A stretch of DNA of 7,674 nucleotides from Vulcanimicrobiota bacterium (GCA_014304965.1 JACRTZ010000160.1:1-7674); one strand, 5' to 3'; positions 1 to 6,638 are shown, numbered from the stretch's first letter. A program made the numbers and translations. Notes: a model not told the origin generated them from the letters alone.

Positions 1-483
1 CTTTTCGCCTGTGTTCCATTCGTATTTGCAGCCGAGGTGCGGACAGATCGAACTGAAGATCACGAAGCTCATGTTCACGGCCGGATAATCCACCTTGCCG
101 CCGGGGTTGGCGAAAAGGTCGGCGCGGTTTTTCTGAAACGCCGCCGCCTGGGCCGGTGAAAGTTTGATGGCCCACACCGACTGATTGTCGTCGGCGGGCG
201 GCAGGTAGCCGTCTTGAAATTTGAAGGCGATGTTCATCTTCACCGGCGCGTCGGTGCTTTTTTGAAGCGCCGCCATGTCGGACTCAGGCAGCGGCGTCCA
301 GACTCCGCCCTTGGACTTTTCCGTCGAAATCAACGACTCGGGAATCAGCGAAACGGCGCACGGCACGGCAATGACGATGCCGATGACACCCCCGATTGCG
401 AGCGTCGCGTTCGCGAGAAACTGCCGTCGCGACTGCTCCTCGGGCGTCCCGGGATCTTCGTACGCCATGGCATGTGCGGGCAT
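1..483 (-). CDS. qcrA: Rieske iron-sulfur protein of a bc1/b6f-type quinol oxidoreductase, 3'-truncated by the window edge
   Basis: The first 161 residues are present; the rest lies beyond base 1. Rieske proteins carry a [2Fe-2S] cluster that takes an electron from quinol and passes it to cytochrome c1/f. Seen: an acidic N-terminus, a twin-arginine motif SRRQFL (residues 18-23), a hydrophobic signal anchor at about 24-47, then the extracytoplasmic domain with the first cluster box CPHLGC (147-152). C147 and H149 would be cluster ligands and C152 the disulfide cysteine. The second box (CPCHGS type) would follow off the edge. The ATG at 483 is chosen because AGGAGG lies 9 bases upstream; an in-frame ATG at 468 (residue 6) lacks this spacing. 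Some 30 residues rich in Ala, Gln and Asn (about 108-135) separate VWAIKLS from the cluster box, longer than I expect for the family. The twin-arginine signal matches the tatA/tatC genes encoded upstream. Family assignment is firm; complex type (bc1, b6f or QcrABC) is inference. Confidence 0.93.
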   Translation of the reverse strand, partial: MPAHAMAYEDPGTPEEQSRRQFLANATLAIGGVIGIVIAVPCAVSLIPESLISTEKSKGGVWTPLPESDMAALQKSTDAPVKMNIAFKFQDGYLPPADDNQSVWAIKLSPAQAAAFQKNRADLFANPGGKVDYPAVNMSFVIFSSICPHLGCKYEWNTGEK

Positions 484-492
484 CGGTGCGTT

Positions 493-498
493 CCTCCT
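493..498 (-). promoter_or_regulatory. Strong Shine-Dalgarno sequence of the Rieske gene
   Basis: The minus strand reads AGGAGG here, followed by 9 bases and the ATG at 483. It is the best ribosome binding site in the window and fixes the start of the Rieske gene over the in-frame ATG five codons later. Confidence 0.8.
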
Positions 499-572
499 CG
501 CGTGATGTTTTCGACGGTAGCGCGGCGACGAGCCGAGTTCCACGACTTTCGTAGCGCTCGCTCGCTTTTAGA

Positions 573-600
573 ACTTTATCCCCGAATGTCCCTCACCCAA
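573..600 (-). promoter_or_regulatory. Weak candidate promoter in the selO-qcrA gap
   Basis: The 131-base gap between selO and the Rieske gene contains TTGGGT (595-600), then 16 bases, then TAAAGT (573-578) on the minus strand. These match the sigma-70 consensus at 3 of 6 and 4 of 6 positions with near-normal spacing, and would leave a leader of roughly 80 bases before the ATG at 483. The AT-rich run around 562-580 is unusual for this GC-rich window. The match is weak and could be chance. No convincing terminator for selO is seen in the gap, so read-through from the upstream operon is equally possible. Confidence 0.2.
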
Positions 601-614
601 CCGCGCCCCGGACG

Positions 615-2111
615 CTACGAGGAGCAGCTGACCTCGACCGAGGGCGCGCCCGGCGGCGGCGGCCCCGCGTACGCTTCGCGACCGGGATGCTCGTCGAATG
701 GCGCGCGGACGAGCGCGTGCAGGCGCTCGATCTCGGCGTAACTGCCGCGCTGCGCCTCTTCGATTGCATGTTGAACGAGGTGGTTGCGCAGCACGAACTT
801 CGGATTCTTGGCCAGCATCGCGCAGCGACGCTCCGCATCGCCGTCGCGTTCGTCCACCAAGCGCGCGCGCAGCCGGCGCAGCCAGTCGGCGGCGGCCTCG
901 GGCTCCCGGAACGGCTTCGTGAACTCCTCATCGTCGGGCGAAACGCCGGCGCCGGCGTGCGACAACGCGCGGAACGTGCCGCTGTAGTCCGCGCCGGCGT
1001 CTTCCATCATGTCGAACAGCGCGATCAGGAGTTTGACGTCTTCATCACGCTCGACGCGCAAGCCGAGCTTCGTGCGCATCTCACGCAGGAAGGCCGTACG
1101 ATAGGCCGGCTCGTACGCCGCGAGCGCTTCGACGAAGGCCTCGGGCGTCGCGAGCGAGCCGAGCGCCGCGGCGAGCGCGCGGCAATTCCACAATCCAATC
1201 GTCGGCTGCCGTTCGAATGAATAGCGGCCGCCTTCGTCGCTATGATTGCAGATGAAGCCCGGATCATAGGCATCGAGAAAACCGTATGGGCCGTAATCGA
1301 GCGTCAGCCCGAGGACGGACATGTTGTCGGTATTGAGCACGCCGTGCGCGAAGCCGGCCGCCTGCCACTGCGCGACGAGCCGTGCGGTTCGCTCGACGAC
1401 CTCGATGAAAAAGTCCAGATAGCAGCGGGGTTCGGCGACGCCGGTCAACTGCGGATAGAAGCGCCGAATCGTATAATCGGCGAGCGTTCGCAGGTCGTCG
1501 TGCTTGCGCCGGTAGTGGAAGAACTCGAACGTTCCGAAGCGCACGTGCGACGGCGCGATTCGCGACAGCACGGCGGCGGTTTCGGCCGACTCCCGATACA
1601 CCGGCGCATCGCTGCCGGCAATAGCGAGTGCGCGCGTCGTCGGAATGCCGAGATGAAAGAGCGCTTCGCTTGCGAGGTATTCGCGAATGGTCGAGCGCAA
1701 CACGGCGCGCCCGTCGCCGAAGCGCGAGAAGGCGGTCATGCCCGCGCCCTTGAGCTGCCATTCCCAGCGTTCGCCGCGCGCGTTCGCGATTTCGCCGAGC
1801 GTGATGGCGCGGCCATCGCCGAGTTGCGGAACGAACGCGCCGAATTGATGGCCGGCGTACGCGGCCGCAAACGACGGCACGTTCGTAAAGCGCGCGTTGC
1901 CCGCGGCGAGCTGCAAGAACTCCGGGCGCGTCCCTTCGTGCGGAGCGAGATCGAGCAAGGCTGCGACCTCGGGATTGAACGCGACGAGATACGGGGCCGG
2001 CCCGGGCGAGGGATCGCGCAGCTCGACGAAATCTCCGCCTAAAGCCGAGTACCCCATTTCGACGAAAAGATGTTCGAGCGGCCGGGCGCCCGGCGTCTCG
2101 CGCGCGATCAC
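615..2111 (-). CDS. selO: SelO/YdiU family protein adenylyltransferase (AMPylator pseudokinase)
   Basis: A full-length 498-residue SelO (E. coli YdiU is 478). The family transfers AMP from ATP to Ser/Thr/Tyr of client proteins, using a kinase fold that binds ATP in an inverted orientation. Seen in order: YAGHQFG (85-91), QLGDGRA (96-102), QLKGAG with the lysine K121, SRFGDGRAVLRSTIREYL (129-146), LGIPTTRAL (154-162), HGVLNTDNMS (256-265) and DYGP (272-275). By alignment with characterised SelO, D262 would be the catalytic base and N263 and D272 the metal ligands. C288 (ICNHSD) and C496 in the C-terminal SCSS match the cysteines reported to form a regulatory disulfide; eukaryotic SelO has selenocysteine at the latter place. 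The GTG at 2111 follows AGGGGG by 9 bases, and that site overlaps the ccsB stop codon, leaving only 13 bases between the genes, so translational coupling is likely. The protein looks catalytically intact. Its clients here are unknown. Confidence 0.96.
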   Translation of the reverse strand: MIARETPGARPLEHLFVEMGYSALGGDFVELRDPSPGPAPYLVAFNPEVAALLDLAPHEGTRPEFLQLAAGNARFTNVPSFAAAYAGHQFGAFVPQLGDGRAITLGEIANARGERWEWQLKGAGMTAFSRFGDGRAVLRSTIREYLASEALFHLGIPTTRALAIAGSDAPVYRESAETAAVLSRIAPSHVRFGTFEFFHYRRKHDDLRTLADYTIRRFYPQLTGVAEPRCYLDFFIEVVERTARLVAQWQAAGFAHGVLNTDNMSVLGLTLDYGPYGFLDAYDPGFICNHSDEGGRYSFERQPTIGLWNCRALAAALGSLATPEAFVEALAAYEPAYRTAFLREMRTKLGLRVERDEDVKLLIALFDMMEDAGADYSGTFRALSHAGAGVSPDDEEFTKPFREPEAAADWLRRLRARLVDERDGDAERRCAMLAKNPKFVLRNHLVQHAIEEAQRGSYAEIERLHALVRAPFDEHPGREAYAGPPPPGAPSVEVSCSS

Positions 2112-2120
2112 GTGCTGTAT

Positions 2121-2126
2121 CCCCCT
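2121..2126 (-). promoter_or_regulatory. Shine-Dalgarno sequence of selO overlapping the ccsB stop
   Basis: AGGGGG on the minus strand starts inside the TAG stop of ccsB (2125-2127) and lies 9 bases before the GTG at 2111. It supports the GTG start and suggests that ribosomes finishing ccsB can reinitiate on selO. Confidence 0.7.
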
Positions 2127-3048
2127 ACATCTTATACGAATGCAGGCCGCTGATCCAAATGTTCACGCCGAGATAGCAGAAGACGATCGAGACGAAACCG
2201 ATGACGGAGATCCACGAGCACCAAAAGCCCTGGATGGAGCGGCGGGTGTGCAAGTGCATGTACAAGGCGTAGATCACGAACGAAACGAGCGCGGCGGTTT
2301 CCTTCGCGTCCCACGACCAGTAATGTCCCCATGCTTCGTTGGCCCACCACGCGCCGGTAATGATGCCGAGGGTCAAGAGCGGTAATCCGAGGGCGATCAA
2401 GAGGTAGGTGATGATGTCGAGATTTGGCAGGGCGGGCAGCGTCGCCAGCCATAAGGCGAGCGTGCTGCCGCCGGCCGCCGCCCGTTCGAGATTCGGCGCG
2501 TCGCCGACGATGATCGAACGCTGCGCGGGCGCACTCGCCGCGACGGGCGCAGCGGCTTTCGCGGCGCGCTGCTCGCCGTAGAATTTGATGAGATACAGCA
2601 CCGACGACACGAAGGCCACCATGAACGAAGCGTAGGCCGAAATGACGAGCGGAACGTGAATCTTGATCCAGTACGATTGCAGCGCGGGTACGGCCGGGAG
2701 ATAGCCTTCGTCCCAGGTTAGTCCGTACGCGAGAAAAATCGCCGCGAGGGCCAGCACGAAGCCGCCCATGAACCACAGGTCGTAACGGAATGCGAAGACG
2801 AGGTAGATCAAGACGCTCATCGCAGCAAACAGCGAGAGCGAGCCGTACAGGTTGGTCAGCGGCCACAGGCCTGAACTCTGCCAGCGATACGCGAGTTCGC
2901 CGAATTGAACGACGCAGCCGAGTGCGGCCAGCGGAATGCCGGCGCGCTTAGCGATTTCCGCGCGCGAGAGCATGTAGTTCAAGAGCGCGAGGGCGCCTGC
3001 GATGTAGGCCGTAATCGCGACGAGGATGAGGATTTGATCCAGGTTCAC
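2125..3048 (-). CDS. ccsB: System II cytochrome c biogenesis protein CcsB (ResC/CcsA family, haem handling, WWD domain)
   Basis: A 307-residue polytopic membrane protein that, with ResB, exports haem and attaches it to CxxCH motifs of apocytochromes c outside the membrane. The WWD haem-handling signature is clear: WWANEAWGHYWSWDAKE (234-250), followed by HLHTRR (265-270) and the family's C-terminal GLHSY (301-305). Candidate haem-ligand histidines are H131 (IKIHVPL), H265 or H267, and H303. About eight hydrophobic segments are visible (roughly 5-25, 36-50, 66-86, 93-110, 130-155, 212-232, 252-264, 280-299), with an Ala/Pro-rich linker at 158-200 between the two halves. The GTG at 3048 is chosen because the family's N-terminus begins there and GTG overlaps the TGA of the preceding transporter frame as GTGA; the frame stays open further upstream, but that sequence is antisense-like and not family-like. 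No good Shine-Dalgarno is visible, so it probably relies on coupling. CcsB and ResC/CcsA names are used interchangeably for this family. Confidence 0.94.
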   Translation of the reverse strand: MNLDQILILVAITAYIAGALALLNYMLSRAEIAKRAGIPLAALGCVVQFGELAYRWQSSGLWPLTNLYGSLSLFAAMSVLIYLVFAFRYDLWFMGGFVLALAAIFLAYGLTWDEGYLPAVPALQSYWIKIHVPLVISAYASFMVAFVSSVLYLIKFYGEQRAAKAAAPVAASAPAQRSIIVGDAPNLERAAAGGSTLALWLATLPALPNLDIITYLLIALGLPLLTLGIITGAWWANEAWGHYWSWDAKETAALVSFVIYALYMHLHTRRSIQGFWCSWISVIGFVSIVFCYLGVNIWISGLHSYKM

Positions 3049-4138
3049 GCGAGGGCGTTCTCGACCGGACGTGACGCCGCCCCTTGCCAGCCGTAGCGCG
3101 CGAGCACCGCCGCCGCAATTTGCACGACGAGGATGAGCGCGACGGTCGCGGGCCAGCCGCCGTGCTGCCAGATGCCGGCCGGCAACACTGCGCCGAGTCC
3201 GCAGCCGCTGTAGTAGATGGTGAGGTAGAGGGCGGCGGCGGCGCCGCGGTCGGGGCGCCCCCCCACGCCGAGGTAACCCTGCGACGCAGCCTGCGTCACG
3301 AACACGCCGGTAGACATCATTGCGAGTCCCGCAATCCCGATCGGCAGCGGCGCGGCCAGCGTCAGCGCGATGCCGGTTATGCTCATGGCGATGCCGGCGA
3401 GCGCCGTGAGTACGGCGCCGCGGCGAGATGAAACGTCGCGAACGTAAAGGCGGCGACGAGCGTGAACAAGACCGCCGCGCCGACTCCGTAGACGGCGAGC
3501 GTTGCCGGGCTGCGCAAGAAGCCGCCGAGCGCCGCGAACGCGTTGGCAGACGCCGCGCGCGCGCGAAAGTTCTGCGCGCTCGGCATGAGCGAAAGAACGC
3601 CGATGCCGCCCGCGACGTTGAGCGCGCCCAGCGCGACGAACGCGGCGTGCCAGTCGGCGCGCGCGGCAACGAACGCGCTGATGTAGCGGCCGAGAAAACC
3701 GCCCACCACGTTCCCGCAGATGTAGGCACCGATCGCGCGGCCGCCGACCGCGCTCGGAAACTCTTCGGCGATGTAAGCGAGTGTCACCGCGAAGATGCCG
3801 GGCATCGCCAGTCCATGGACGAAACGCCAGGCGATCAATTCGGCGAGCGTGTGTGCCTGCGCGGCGAAAAACGTGACGATCGCGAGCGTGAAGATCGCGC
3901 TGACGATCACGCGTTTGCGGCCGATGCGATCGGCGAGCGGTCCGATCAACGGCGCTGCGAGCGCGACGCCGAACGATAGCGACGAAACGGTGGCGGCAAC
4001 CGTCGCTTCGTTCGCGCCGCCGAAGGCGACGCGTAATTCGGGCAGGAGCGGCTGGGTCGCGTACATGTCGAGAAAGGCGGTGCCCCCGGCAATGCCCACG
4101 GCAACGTAACGCGCAGGTGAAACGCGCGTCGCGCTCAG
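3045..4138 (-). pseudogene. MFS transporter (YnfM-like), disrupted by an internal deletion and frameshift
   Basis: Two frames each hold part of one 12-segment major facilitator protein. The first part (4099 or 4138 down to a TGA at 3383-3385) carries the family's MYATQPLLPEL opening, motif A GPLADRIGRKR and about seven membrane segments, ending in TFATFHLAAAPY. The second part (about 3425 down to the TGA at 3045-3047) resumes with RRGAVLTALAG and supplies segments 9-12, including GAAAALYLTIYYSGCGLG. The fragments sit in different frames, and the roughly 30-35 residues expected between them (segment 8 and the following GR..DR.G loop) are absent from every frame, so this is a deletion rather than a simple indel. 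The start is unclear: the likely N-terminus extends upstream of the GTG at 4099 as RVSPARYVAV, but the only in-frame start-like codon there is CTG at 4138, overlapping the resB stop as CTGA. The substrate cannot be inferred. An assembly collapse is the main alternative to a true pseudogene. Confidence 0.85.
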
Positions 4139-5514
4139 GTCGATCCGACGGCCCCGCGCAGCTCGCCCACGAGCGCGCCGAACTGTTCTTCGAAAATCTC
4201 GAAGCCTTTGACGGTCGTCGCCGCGATCGCGACCGCCGTGCCGCCGGTCGCGCTTTCGATACGGACGTGAAAGCGCGCGGGGACGAAGTGGAATGAGATG
4301 ACCAGTCCCGCAAGCAGCACCAGCGCCCCGGCGAGAACGAACGGGCTGCCCGGATCGTGCGTGTATTGGATGCCGCTGAAGTTCGTCACGCCGGTCGCTT
4401 CCACGCGATACCCGTCGCCGAGCGACAGCGCGCGATGCAAGGGCAGCAAGACCTGACCGATCTCCTGATCGCCGTCGAAGATGCCGAGCAGCACGCCCGG
4501 ATTGTTCGGACGCGGATCCTTCGCGACGCCGCCCTTCGCATCGAGCGTTCCGGCAAAGCGTTCGTACCGAATCGTGCGCGAACTCGTTCCGAGTGGAAAA
4601 CCGTCGCCCTCAAAGAGCGGGTCGGCAGGCGACAGCGCCGGCTTCCCGTCTTTTTTTAGCGCGAACCGTACCGCGGAACCGTAACTCGATTGGTAATAGA
4701 GCGTCCCGTCAATATCGAGCGGGTGATTGACGCGCAATACGTCGCGGTGCGGCACGCCGTCGCGCCCCGTCACCGTCAGGTCGGAGACGTAGTCGATCGG
4801 CTGGTAGACGATGCCGCTGCGCGTTTTGATCGGATCGAAGCGGTACGCGAAGCGATCCAAACGCAGACGGGTCCCGTTCTCGGGGATCGCCACACTCTTG
4901 CCGGTGAGGATCGCGGTTTGGCCGCTGTAACCGGTCGCCCAGTAGATCGTCGTGCCGATCGCAACGATCACGAAGCCGATGTGCGCGACGATCACGCCGC
5001 GGCGCGCCCAGTTGTGACGGTCGGCGAACGTCCACTCCGTTCCGGAAAGGTCGCGCCGGCGCACGAGCCAGCCGCGCGTGCGGAAAAACGTTTCGACGCG
5101 CTCGCGAACCGTCGCTTCGTCGGCGGCTACGACGAGGTTCGCGTTGAGAGGAATGCGTTCGATCCGCACCGCGCGCAGCGGCGGTAAGCGCGCCGGAATG
5201 ACGCGCTTGAACGTCGCGAGCGTCATGCACGCGACGATAAAGCCGACCATGCCGATATAGGCGGGGCTGTGGTAGATGTTGTCGAGGTGCAACCGCAGGA
5301 CCAGACGCGCCAGCGGCGGCGCGTAGTTGGTCGCGTAGAAAGCGGCGTCTTTCCCTTGGTCCACGACGACGCCGATCAAGGTCAACAAGCCCCAGATCGC
5401 GAGCAAGCCCATGCCGAACCAGAAGTCGGAGAGCTGCGCCAGCAGGTCGTCGCAGGCGGCGCGCAAGGCGTTGGGGTGCGTCGTTTCGGGCCGAGCGGCG
5501 GGGGAGGCGGCCAT
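4135..5514 (-). CDS. resB: System II cytochrome c biogenesis protein ResB (Ccs1)
   Basis: A 459-residue ResB/Ccs1 protein, the partner of CcsB in System II; it holds the apocytochrome and takes part in haem delivery on the outer face of the membrane. Seen: three N-terminal membrane segments (about 32-52, 85-103, 172-192), a large extracytoplasmic domain (about 193-390) with the family motifs VNHPLDIDGTLYYQSSYG (262-279) and GIQYTHDPGSPFV (381-393), and a fourth segment (about 391-409). H178 at the third segment and H408 just after the fourth match conserved histidines proposed as haem ligands. The C-terminal FEEQFGALVGEL (440-451) is also typical. The ATG at 5514 lies 10 bases after the tatC stop; no clear Shine-Dalgarno is seen, so coupling to tatC is likely. 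Unusually, its partner ccsB is not adjacent: the broken transporter lies between them. An A7 run at 4653-4659 falls in an Ala-Leu-Lys-Lys stretch and leaves the frame intact. Confidence 0.95.
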   Translation of the reverse strand: MAASPAARPETTHPNALRAACDDLLAQLSDFWFGMGLLAIWGLLTLIGVVVDQGKDAAFYATNYAPPLARLVLRLHLDNIYHSPAYIGMVGFIVACMTLATFKRVIPARLPPLRAVRIERIPLNANLVVAADEATVRERVETFFRTRGWLVRRRDLSGTEWTFADRHNWARRGVIVAHIGFVIVAIGTTIYWATGYSGQTAILTGKSVAIPENGTRLRLDRFAYRFDPIKTRSGIVYQPIDYVSDLTVTGRDGVPHRDVLRVNHPLDIDGTLYYQSSYGSAVRFALKKDGKPALSPADPLFEGDGFPLGTSSRTIRYERFAGTLDAKGGVAKDPRPNNPGVLLGIFDGDQEIGQVLLPLHRALSLGDGYRVEATGVTNFSGIQYTHDPGSPFVLAGALVLLAGLVISFHFVPARFHVRIESATGGTAVAIAATTVKGFEIFEEQFGALVGELRGAVGST

Positions 5515-5524
5515 CAGCGTGAGT

Positions 5525-6289
5525 TTACGCCGTTTCGATCTCGCGCCGCCACGACTTCTCGAGCAGAACGATGATCCAGATGCTGGATTCGTACAAGATA
5601 TACATCGGCGTCGCGATCAGCATCATCGTTACCGGGGACGCATCGGGCGCCGCGATGCCGCCGACCAGCAGGATGCCCATGATTGCGTACCGCCGGTACG
5701 TTCGCAACATCCGAACGTTGACGACGCCGATGCGCGCGAGCGCGACCATTACGGTCGGCGTCTGAAAGACGATCGCAAAGGCCAGGAAGGTCAACAGGAT
5801 GAGATTGAGGGTCGAATCCACGCCGAACGTCTCGGTCGCAACCGTGGACGTAATCGCGAGCAACGCCGTCAGCACGCGGTGGATGATGAAGTAGTGGCAG
5901 AACGCGATGCCGCCCGCGGCCAGTAGCAGCGACGGCAGCGTGTAGACGTATACGACCCGCCGCGTTTTCGGATGGAAGGCGGGCACGATGAACATCCAGG
6001 CTTGGTACACGATGACCGGCAGCCCGAGCACGATCGCGCCGTAGATCGAAAACTTGAATTCGGTGAACAGCACGTCGGTCGGCGCGAAGGCGTGGAGCGC
6101 GATGCCGGGCCCGAGGTACTCGTTTTTCATCCACAGGATCGCAAACTGCGACGGCCAGAAGAGCACGACCGCGAAACCCGCGAGCACGGAGAGGCAGATC
6201 ATGAGACGGTTACGGAGCTCCCGAAGGTGCTCCGTAAAGGGCATCTCTTTTTGGTCCCATTCGGAACCCGGCAGCCCGAATCGGTTCAA
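5525..6289 (-). CDS. tatC: Twin-arginine translocase subunit TatC
   Basis: A 254-residue TatC, the signal-peptide receptor of the Tat system, with six membrane segments (about 28-46, 76-98, 116-138, 162-185, 200-214, 220-243). The N-terminal motif MPFTEHLRELRNRL (16-29) carries E24 and R26, equivalent to E. coli E15 and R17, and APD (214-216) with D216 corresponds to E. coli D211. Two departures are visible: the loop reading IVPAFHPKTRR (101-111) has Thr where nearly all TatC have Glu (E. coli E103), and VFQTP (174-178) has Gln where E. coli has E170. The start at 6289 is TTG; an ATG at 6244 (residue 16) coincides with the usual TatC N-terminus and is a credible alternative. Neither has a strong Shine-Dalgarno. 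The gap to tatA is 19 bases. The nearby Rieske protein has a twin-arginine signal and is a likely client. Confidence 0.95.
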   Translation of the reverse strand: MNRFGLPGSEWDQKEMPFTEHLRELRNRLMICLSVLAGFAVVLFWPSQFAILWMKNEYLGPGIALHAFAPTDVLFTEFKFSIYGAIVLGLPVIVYQAWMFIVPAFHPKTRRVVYVYTLPSLLLAAGGIAFCHYFIIHRVLTALLAITSTVATETFGVDSTLNLILLTFLAFAIVFQTPTVMVALARIGVVNVRMLRTYRRYAIMGILLVGGIAAPDASPVTMMLIATPMYILYESSIWIIVLLEKSWRREIETA

Positions 6290-6308
6290 CGCTGCGCCTG
6301 CGCGCGGT

Positions 6309-6605
6309 TTAAGGTGCGGCCGGAGAACTCGGCGGCGGCGTCACCGGCGGCGGCTCACTCACAGCGCCGCCCACGCCCGTGCCCGCGGCAGACGCCCCGA
6401 CGGCTGCGCGTTCGGCGTTGATGCGCGCTTCGACCCGAGCATGCTCCGCGGCGGCTTCGGCCTCGGCTTGCCCCACGATGAACTCTTTCTTGGCGGCACC
6501 GAGCCCGCGCGCCACGTCGCGAATCTTGTTGCCGCCGAACAGAATGATCGCGGCGCCCACGAGGAGCGCGATCTCCATCGGGTTTCCAAACATTGCTAGC
6601 AACAT
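6309..6605 (-). CDS. tatA: Twin-arginine translocase subunit TatA family protein
   Basis: A 98-residue TatA-type pore protein: short N-terminus, one membrane segment (about 10-23), the FG hinge (F23-G24), then an amphipathic helix beginning NKIRDVARGLGAAKKEF (26-42), a charged Ala/Glu-rich helix (47-68) and a Pro/Ser/Ala-rich tail (84-98). The residue 12 positions before F23 is E11, the place of Gln8 in E. coli TatA and Glu8 in TatB. No second TatA/B gene is in the window, so this protein may serve both roles together with TatC encoded just downstream; a tatB elsewhere in the genome cannot be excluded. The ATG at 6605 has AAAGG (6614-6618) 8 bases upstream; an ATG at 6593 (residue 5, MFGNPM) would match typical TatA starts but has poorer spacing. 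Confidence 0.93.
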   Translation of the reverse strand: MLLAMFGNPMEIALLVGAAIILFGGNKIRDVARGLGAAKKEFIVGQAEAEAAAEHARVEARINAERAAVGASAAGTGVGGAVSEPPPVTPPPSSPAAP

Positions 6606-6624
6606 CGTCCTGGCCTTTCGAGAA

Positions 6625-6637
6625 GGACCGCCGGTCC
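6625..6637 (-). other. Small hairpin between the prenyl synthase gene and tatA
   Basis: In the 33-base gap the minus strand can form GGACC-GGC-GGTCC (5-bp stem, 3-base loop). Downstream, CCTT and AAGG around the tatA Shine-Dalgarno (6614-6618) could pair in an alternative structure. There is no U-tract, so it is not a convincing terminator; at most it could tune tatA translation or processing of the transcript. Confidence 0.25.
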
Positions 6638-6638
6638 C

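Noticed and set aside
551..570. GCGAGC-type short direct repeats in the selO-qcrA gap as an operator
   Set aside because: Two or three 4-base units in GC-rich DNA are too little to support a binding site, and no clear dyad is present.
1242..2042. A long plus-strand open frame (266 codons) opposite selO
   Set aside because: It lies fully antisense to a gene with all SelO motifs, its translation is Arg/Glu-rich with no recognisable domain, and such antisense frames are expected in GC-rich coding DNA.
3258..3264. C7 run in the second transporter fragment as the source of the frameshift
   Set aside because: The translation is family-like and in the same frame before (QGYLGVGG) and after (RPDRGAAAALYLT) the run, so the lesion lies upstream near 3410-3425.
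3400..3430. Programmed -1 frameshift joining the two transporter frames
   Set aside because: A -1 shift would join the frames, but there is no slippery heptamer, and the product would still lack membrane segment 8, which would invert the topology of the remaining helices.
3084..3979. Plus-strand open frames opposite the broken transporter
   Set aside because: They encode Arg/Asp/Glu-rich low-complexity translations typical of antisense frames, and the minus-strand fragments carry clear MFS motifs.
4653..4659. A7 run in resB as a slippage or frameshift site
   Set aside because: The protein stays ResB-like in the same frame on both sides (ALKKDGK), so nothing indicates an alternative product.
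6625..6637. Hairpin as an intrinsic terminator after the prenyl synthase gene
   Set aside because: The stem is only 5 bp and there is no U-run; tatA follows within 33 bases in the same direction.
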